From Deltaproteobacteria bacterium (GTDB taxonomy: Bacteria > Myxococcota_A > UBA796 > GCA-2862545), in contig JAFGVK010000098.1 of assembly GCA_016938035.1 (NCBI GenBank), positions 1-36,194 on the forward strand: a stretch of DNA of 36,194 bases, read 5' to 3'. This document shows, one piece after another, positions 32,798-36,194 of the stretch. Under the pieces are notes generated by a model. That model saw only the letters and a program-made list of their open reading frames with translations, was not told the origin of the DNA and did not search any database. The position numbers and the translations under genes are program-made. The first letter of the stretch is position 1, and each line of letters begins with the position of its first letter.

Positions 32798-33002
32798 GGC
32801 CCTGGTTCGCTGGCCTCGACGCGGGTCCTTGTTCCTGCGCTCGTCGCGCGGAATCGTGAGCTTGCTCCTATGGGAACGGCGGCCACACGCCGATCTGCCT
32901 CGCGACTCTGGGCCCGAAGGCGGTCTGGATGATGCGACAAGCGACCGCCTCTGGCAGGGAGACGCGCGTCCTGTGAGCCGGTCCGGCGGATGGACCGGTG
33001 CC
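32798..33002 (+). mobile_element. dispersed repeat family A, copy 3 (longer, decayed ends)
   Basis: A 205-bp element. The left block TCGCTGGCCTCGACGCGGGT with TCCTTGTTCCTGCGCTCGTC and the right block CGTCCTGTGAGCCGGTCCGG match copies 1 and 2. The ends GGCCCTGGT (32798-32806) and ACCGGTGCC (32994-33002) are complementary at 7 of 9 positions. The middle is about 50-65 bp longer than in the other copies and holds AGGCGGTC (32918-32925) / GACCGCCT (32943-32950). Flanking target duplications are not convincing. It fills most of the gap between the kinase stop and the thioredoxin leader. Confidence 0.65.
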
Positions 33003-33060
33003 CGGCGAGCGGCTGCGGTGTGGAGCGCGGAGCCGCGACCGGATAGTCGCGCCCACGGCC

Positions 33061-33098
33061 CACCTCCGCCTGAGGTGCGCGCAGCGGAGGTGCTCATG
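33061..33098 (+). promoter_or_regulatory. thioredoxin mRNA leader with alternative hairpins, one masking the Shine-Dalgarno
   Basis: CACCTCCGC (33061-33069) is fully complementary to GCGGAGGTG (33084-33092), which contains the Shine-Dalgarno GGAGG (33086-33090) of the ATG at 33096. The same left arm can instead pair over CACCTC (33061-33066) with GAGGTG (33072-33077) around a 5-nt loop, which would free the Shine-Dalgarno. Two exclusive structures of this kind fit a translational switch or RNA thermometer. No known riboswitch class is recognised. Nine-bp stems occur by chance in GC-rich DNA, so this is a candidate. Confidence 0.45.
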
Positions 33099-33455
33099 GC
33101 GTCGGTCCCCGTCACCCACTTCAACATCGAGGCGCTGATCCAGCAGCACGAGCTCCTGATCCTCGACTTCTGGGCGGACTGGTGCAACCCCTGTCGCTCC
33201 TTCGCGCCCATCTTTGAGCAGGTCTCGGACGAGTTCCCAGCGGTGTTGTTCGGGAAGGTGGACGCGGACGCTGAGCGGGTGCTTGCCGACTTCCTCAAGG
33301 TGAGCTCGATCCCCACGACGATGGTCATCAAGCAGGGCGTCCCAGTGTTTCGCCAGATTGGGACCACCTCGGCCGCGACCCTGAGGGGGGTGGTGGAGCA
33401 GGCGGTGGCGCTCAACATGGAGGAGGTGGTCGCCCAGGCCCGCGGCGAGGGCTGA
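33096..33455 (+). CDS. thioredoxin-like protein with CNPC active site
   Basis: A 119-aa single thioredoxin fold. Active site WADWCNPCRSF with Cys30 and Cys33; the usual thioredoxin motif is CGPC, so Asn replaces Gly, which may shift redox potential or substrate choice. The cis-Pro loop SIPT is at 71-74 and KVDADAE near 54-60 matches the family core. No signal peptide, so cytoplasmic: a protein disulfide reductase or a component of a peroxide defence pathway. ATG 33096 has GGAGG at 33086-33090 (5-nt spacing) inside the potential hairpin described for the leader. The open frame continues upstream through repeat A3 but that part is not thioredoxin-like and has no ribosome-binding site. Confidence 0.93.
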   Translation: MASVPVTHFNIEALIQQHELLILDFWADWCNPCRSFAPIFEQVSDEFPAVLFGKVDADAERVLADFLKVSSIPTTMVIKQGVPVFRQIGTTSAATLRGVVEQAVALNMEEVVAQARGEG

Positions 33456-33635
33456 TCCCCTGGCGCGCCATGTTTCGGTGTCCGCGTGTACAATTTCCAG
33501 AGACCAGCAATATTCCAAATAGACGAATTTCCTGGTCTTTCGGGAGCCGAACGCGGTGCTGTGCCACGTGGGCTCACATAGCGCTACATTTCGCGCGGGC
33601 CGCACGTCGCGGGCTGTAGCTGAAATGGAGGATTC
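33456..33635. promoter_or_regulatory. AT-richer spacer with inverted repeat upstream of the DT-linker lipoprotein gene
   Basis: This 180-bp spacer is much richer in A and T than the surroundings (especially 33490-33540), as expected for a promoter region. AGACCAG (33501-33507) and CTGGTCT (33532-33538) form an inverted repeat followed by TTT, which might end thioredoxin transcription or serve as an operator. No confident -35/-10 pair is visible. Confidence 0.4.
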
Positions 33636-35663
33636 ATGGTTCGACACGTCTTCGCACTGCCCATCTTGATGCTCGCGCTGGTCGGTTGTCCCAAGGATGA
33701 CACCGGACTGGACACCGACACGGACACCGACACGGACACCGACACCGACACCGACACGGACACCGACACGGACACCGACACGGACACCGACACCGACACG
33801 GACACCGACACCGACACGGACACCGACACCGACACCGATGTCATCGCGGTCAGCGGGCTCGGCTCCGTCGCGATCGATCCGGGCACCGACTACTTCGACC
33901 CTACCTCGGATGGCATCCCGCTCTACAGCTACTCGCGCCACACCCTCACCATCGCCAACGTCTCGGGAGCGGCGGTCGTCCTCAACGACCTCACCATCAC
34001 CCCGCGCTCGGGGCTGGTGCCCATCGAGTGGTCGATCATCGATCCGTCCACCAGCGCGTGGACCCCGCTGGTCATTGACGATCAGCCCCTCGCGGCGGGC
34101 AGCTCGGTCGACTTCGACATCCTGTTCCAGCCCATGGCGATGGGCATGCGGACCGCGGATGTGTCGGTTGGCTATGACGGCATGAACTACAACTTCACGG
34201 TGACCGGGCGCGGACGTGACAACGGCGTCTTCTTCGACCACGGCCAGAACGTGGTCGAGAAGATCTACGGCGGACACCTCTCCACCCAAGACACGGTGGT
34301 CGGCGGATCGGCCGGCGACGGGATGGGCAACCTCTACACCACCGGCAACGTGAACGGCTGGGGAGACACCTTCTCCGAGGATGTGACCGTCAGCAGGATG
34401 AACGCCGACGGCACGCAGGGCTGGGCGAAGGTCTGGCACGAGAGCTACGAGCAGCTCGCCCCCGACCCTGGCCAGAACGGCGAGTCCGGCGGCTCCGCCG
34501 ACTCCATCTCCTACGACGATGGCTACATCTACACGGTGATGCGCCGCAGCGTCACCAGCTACAACAGCTTCTTCTCGTCGCTGGTGCTCAAGATCGACGC
34601 GGCTACCGGCGAGCTGATCTGGTCGCGGGCCTACTCCCCCACCAGCTCCATCACCAGCTCCACTCAGATGAACAAGAGCTGCCAGCCCTACGCGGTGGAC
34701 GCCACCTCGGACTACGTCCTGGTCGCGGGCACCACCTCGGACAACGCCGAGGTGCTGCTGTTCGCGTTCGACAAGGCTACCGGCGACCTGGTCTGGGATC
34801 GGGCGATGGACGTGGCCGGCGGCTACAACGATCGCGGCCACTCCCTCGCAGTGGACGGGGCGGGTAACGCCTACATCGGCGGCATCACCAACGGGCGCGG
34901 CCTGCTGATGAAGATGACTGACACCGACACCACCTCCCCCGCCTTCGGGTGGGCGAAGATGGTGGACATGGGCGTAGGGAGCAACATCAACTCGGTCGCG
35001 GTGGACGCGAGCGGCGACGTCTACACATCCTTCGACCGCCGGGGCGCCACCACCTTCTTCTCCGCGGGGAAGTGGACGCCGGATGGCGCCTTGGTCTGGG
35101 GCAAGACCTGGGACGAGGACAACGCCGGCGACAACAACAACACCTACGTGGTGCGCGTGGACGGGTCGGACGTCTACGTGGGCGGTCGCATCGCCTTCAG
35201 CCCTTTCGACACGCAGTATGGCGAGGGCTTCATCATGAAGCTGGCGGCGGCGGATGGCGCCTACGACTGGGGCACCTTCTTCTACAACGGCAAGGGCGCC
35301 GAGGAGATGACGGAGCACAGGGTGAAGGGGATCGTGCCGGACAGCGGCGACCTCCTCTTGGGCGTTCAGTCCTACACCAACAGCCTCGATTTCGAGCACT
35401 ACTGGGGCTATTGGTACAACGCGACCGACGCCTTCGACGCGGATCCTCCAGGGACCGGATCGGCCCGCCTGGTGGACTACGCCCCGTCGGTCACCGACGT
35501 CCCCGGCGTGACGATGACCACCCCCGCCGACGGGACCAGCCACCTCGTCGCTGGGTCTGCCTGGGTGGCGCCGCCGAGCAACGTCACCTGGACGGACTCG
35601 GTGGACACCGAGGGGAACGGCGGCGACGGGGACACCACCCTGATGATCCTCGAGCTGCACTGA
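33636..35663 (+). CDS. surface lipoprotein with Asp-Thr repeat linker and beta-propeller-like domain
   Basis: 675 aa. The signal peptide MVRHVFALPILMLALVGC has a textbook lipobox LVGC (Cys18). A linker of 21 Asp-Thr dipeptides (residues 26-67) follows and probably holds the folded part away from the membrane. Residues about 70-190 resemble the Ig-like ASH/choice-of-anchor domains of secreted bacterial proteins (GLGSVAIDPGTDYFDPTSDG, HTLTIANVSGAAVVLNDLTI, GSSVDFDILFQP). The remainder has repeated propeller-like units such as VVGGSAGDGMGNLYTTGNVN, LAVDGAGNAYIGGITNGRG and VAVDASGDVYTSFDRRG (SBBP-type). The ligand is unknown; an adhesin, sensor or scaffold is possible. ATG 33636 has GGAG at 33627-33630. 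Flanked by an AT-rich upstream region and a hairpin downstream, it is probably monocistronic. Confidence 0.87.
   Translation: MVRHVFALPILMLALVGCPKDDTGLDTDTDTDTDTDTDTDTDTDTDTDTDTDTDTDTDTDTDTDTDTDVIAVSGLGSVAIDPGTDYFDPTSDGIPLYSYSRHTLTIANVSGAAVVLNDLTITPRSGLVPIEWSIIDPSTSAWTPLVIDDQPLAAGSSVDFDILFQPMAMGMRTADVSVGYDGMNYNFTVTGRGRDNGVFFDHGQNVVEKIYGGHLSTQDTVVGGSAGDGMGNLYTTGNVNGWGDTFSEDVTVSRMNADGTQGWAKVWHESYEQLAPDPGQNGESGGSADSISYDDGYIYTVMRRSVTSYNSFFSSLVLKIDAATGELIWSRAYSPTSSITSSTQMNKSCQPYAVDATSDYVLVAGTTSDNAEVLLFAFDKATGDLVWDRAMDVAGGYNDRGHSLAVDGAGNAYIGGITNGRGLLMKMTDTDTTSPAFGWAKMVDMGVGSNINSVAVDASGDVYTSFDRRGATTFFSAGKWTPDGALVWGKTWDEDNAGDNNNTYVVRVDGSDVYVGGRIAFSPFDTQYGEGFIMKLAAADGAYDWGTFFYNGKGAEEMTEHRVKGIVPDSGDLLLGVQSYTNSLDFEHYWGYWYNATDAFDADPPGTGSARLVDYAPSVTDVPGVTMTTPADGTSHLVAGSAWVAPPSNVTWTDSVDTEGNGGDGDTTLMILELH
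33711..33836 (+). repeat. hexanucleotide-based repeat encoding 21 Asp-Thr dipeptides
   Basis: 126 bp of GACACC/GACACG hexamers in irregular alternation (Thr codon ACC or ACG), all in frame. Gain or loss of units leaves the frame intact and changes only linker length. The mixture of ACC and ACG forms larger 12- and 18-bp sub-repeats, evidence of repeated duplication of blocks. Confidence 0.95.
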
Positions 35664-35677
35664 GCGTCGTCGCGCGG

Positions 35678-35701
35678 CGCGCTGCTCGGGAGGGCAGCGC
35701 G
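35678..35701 (+). terminator. candidate terminator hairpin after the DT-linker lipoprotein gene
   Basis: CGCGCTGC (35678-35685) and GCAGCGCG (35694-35701), an 8-bp perfect stem with an 8-nt loop, start 14 bp after the stop codon. No T-run follows. Confidence 0.5.
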
Positions 35702-36046
35702 TCGGGCCCGCTCTCGCCGATCGCCTCGATCCGGTAGTCAGGGGCGAAGGCGCCCGACAGGCGACCGGAGGCGGGGCCTGAACGCCGGGCCAGGGCTCCC
35801 CTGTTGGAGGTGGCGTCGCTGGCATCTGGACGCGACCCGGCGAACGCGGCCGGGGCACCGCCTCCGCGTGGCGTGGTGGCGATGCGCGAGCGAGCCGCTG
35901 AGTGGCGGCTCGATACACACGCGGGCACGAGCCGCCTCGGGGCGGGTCGGCGCGCGCTCCGTGCAGCCGGCTGGCTGACGTGCGGGTGCCACAGGCAGGG
36001 TCCTCTCCGAGGGACGTGGGCGGTGGGGCGCCAGCGCGTCCCGCGA
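35702..36046. other. 345-bp convergent spacer, no recognisable gene
   Basis: Between the lipoprotein gene terminator candidate and the 3' end of the - strand gene at the window edge. Open frames on both strands are Arg/Pro/Ala-rich chance-like readings. No copy of repeats A or B is seen. Confidence 0.5.
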
Positions 36047-36194
36047 TCAGGGCCTCTCGATCTGCTCCATGCGCCGCCGCCCCACCCGCTCGCAGAGGAT
36101 GATCTCAGCGTCGTCTGGGCGCACGTCCAGCCGCATCGAGAAGGATCCGGGGGCAACGCGAGCGCAGCGGGGGCGGTACAGCCTGCCCGTCCGC
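36047..36194 (-). CDS. 3' end of an unidentified gene (cut by window edge)
   Basis: On the - strand a frame enters from the right edge (first full codon ends at 36193) and stops with TGA at 36047-36049, giving 48 residues: GRLYRPRCARVAPGS, then FSMRLDVRPDDAEIILCERV, then GRRRMEQIERP. Strong G/C preference at third codon positions and a sensible residue mix support real coding. No motif is recognisable from this short piece. Confidence 0.5.
   Translation of the reverse strand, partial: RTGRLYRPRCARVAPGSFSMRLDVRPDDAEIILCERVGRRRMEQIERP

Noticed and set aside
33711-33836. Repeat array considered as CRISPR
   Set aside because: Units are contiguous hexamers with no unique spacers and encode Asp-Thr within a gene.
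32868-35918. About 1000-codon - strand open frame opposite the lipoprotein gene, with Val-Gly/Val-Arg repeats
   Set aside because: It is the antisense reading of the Asp-Thr repeat and of a convincing lipoprotein gene; it has no start context or recognisable domain.

Overview
The window is high-GC bacterial DNA (coding regions end most codons in G or C) and looks like a chromosome segment of a Myxococcota-type (former deltaproteobacterial) organism. Pointers are three large Ser/Thr protein kinases with ATPase, TPR or beta-propeller extensions, a secreted protein built of MopE-type metal-binding repeats, a lipoprotein with a long Asp-Thr linker, a protein ending in a MYXO-CTERM-like signal, and a phoH/HD-phosphodiesterase/ybeY cluster. 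This assignment is inference from protein families; no rRNA or tRNA gene is present to confirm it.

Layout. 1-2085: end of a heptad-repeat protein, then a DHH phosphoesterase and an SbcD-like metallophosphoesterase in a tight + strand run. 2086-3209: about 1.1 kb without a convincing gene, holding two different dispersed repeats. 3210-8488: two convergent cell-surface protein genes (a MopE-like lipoprotein on + and a MYXO-CTERM-like lipoprotein on -) around a hairpin-rich spacer. 8489-12477: a repeat copy, an ALDH7-type aldehyde dehydrogenase, and a compact trio of cyclic-nucleotide-domain protein, TerB-like protein and PPP phosphatase. 12484-19255: a signalling locus with a sigma-factor-like gene and a kinase-ATPase-TPR gene on -, and a transmembrane kinase on + starting 69 bp away. 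19470-27487: a probable operon for translation and ribosome upkeep: EF-G-like GTPase, PhoH-like ATPase, 7TM-HD c-di-AMP phosphodiesterase-like protein, YbeY, release factor 2 and an acidic protein of unknown role. 27962-33455: divergent cyclic-nucleotide-domain gene and short-chain dehydrogenase, a third kinase-ATPase-TPR protein and a thioredoxin. 33636-35663: a secreted beta-propeller lipoprotein. 36047-36194: the 3' end of a - strand gene cut by the window edge.

The most unusual content is non-coding. Repeat family A (copies at 2126, 27512 and 32798) has short terminal inverted repeats; two copies have apparent 8-9 bp target duplications, and all three sit 8-40 bp after a stop codon in the same orientation as the gene just upstream. 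Repeat family B (copies at 2337 and 8626) is about 270 bp, has 19-bp terminal inverted repeats in the better copy and keeps two internal hairpins. Neither encodes a transposase, so both look like non-autonomous MITE-like elements or structured intergenic repeats. The thioredoxin leader (33061-33092) can form two mutually exclusive hairpins, one of which buries the Shine-Dalgarno sequence. The sigma-like/kinase/kinase cluster is a candidate phosphorylation-controlled transcription system.

No CRISPR array, tRNA, rRNA, complete insertion sequence or transposase gene was found.
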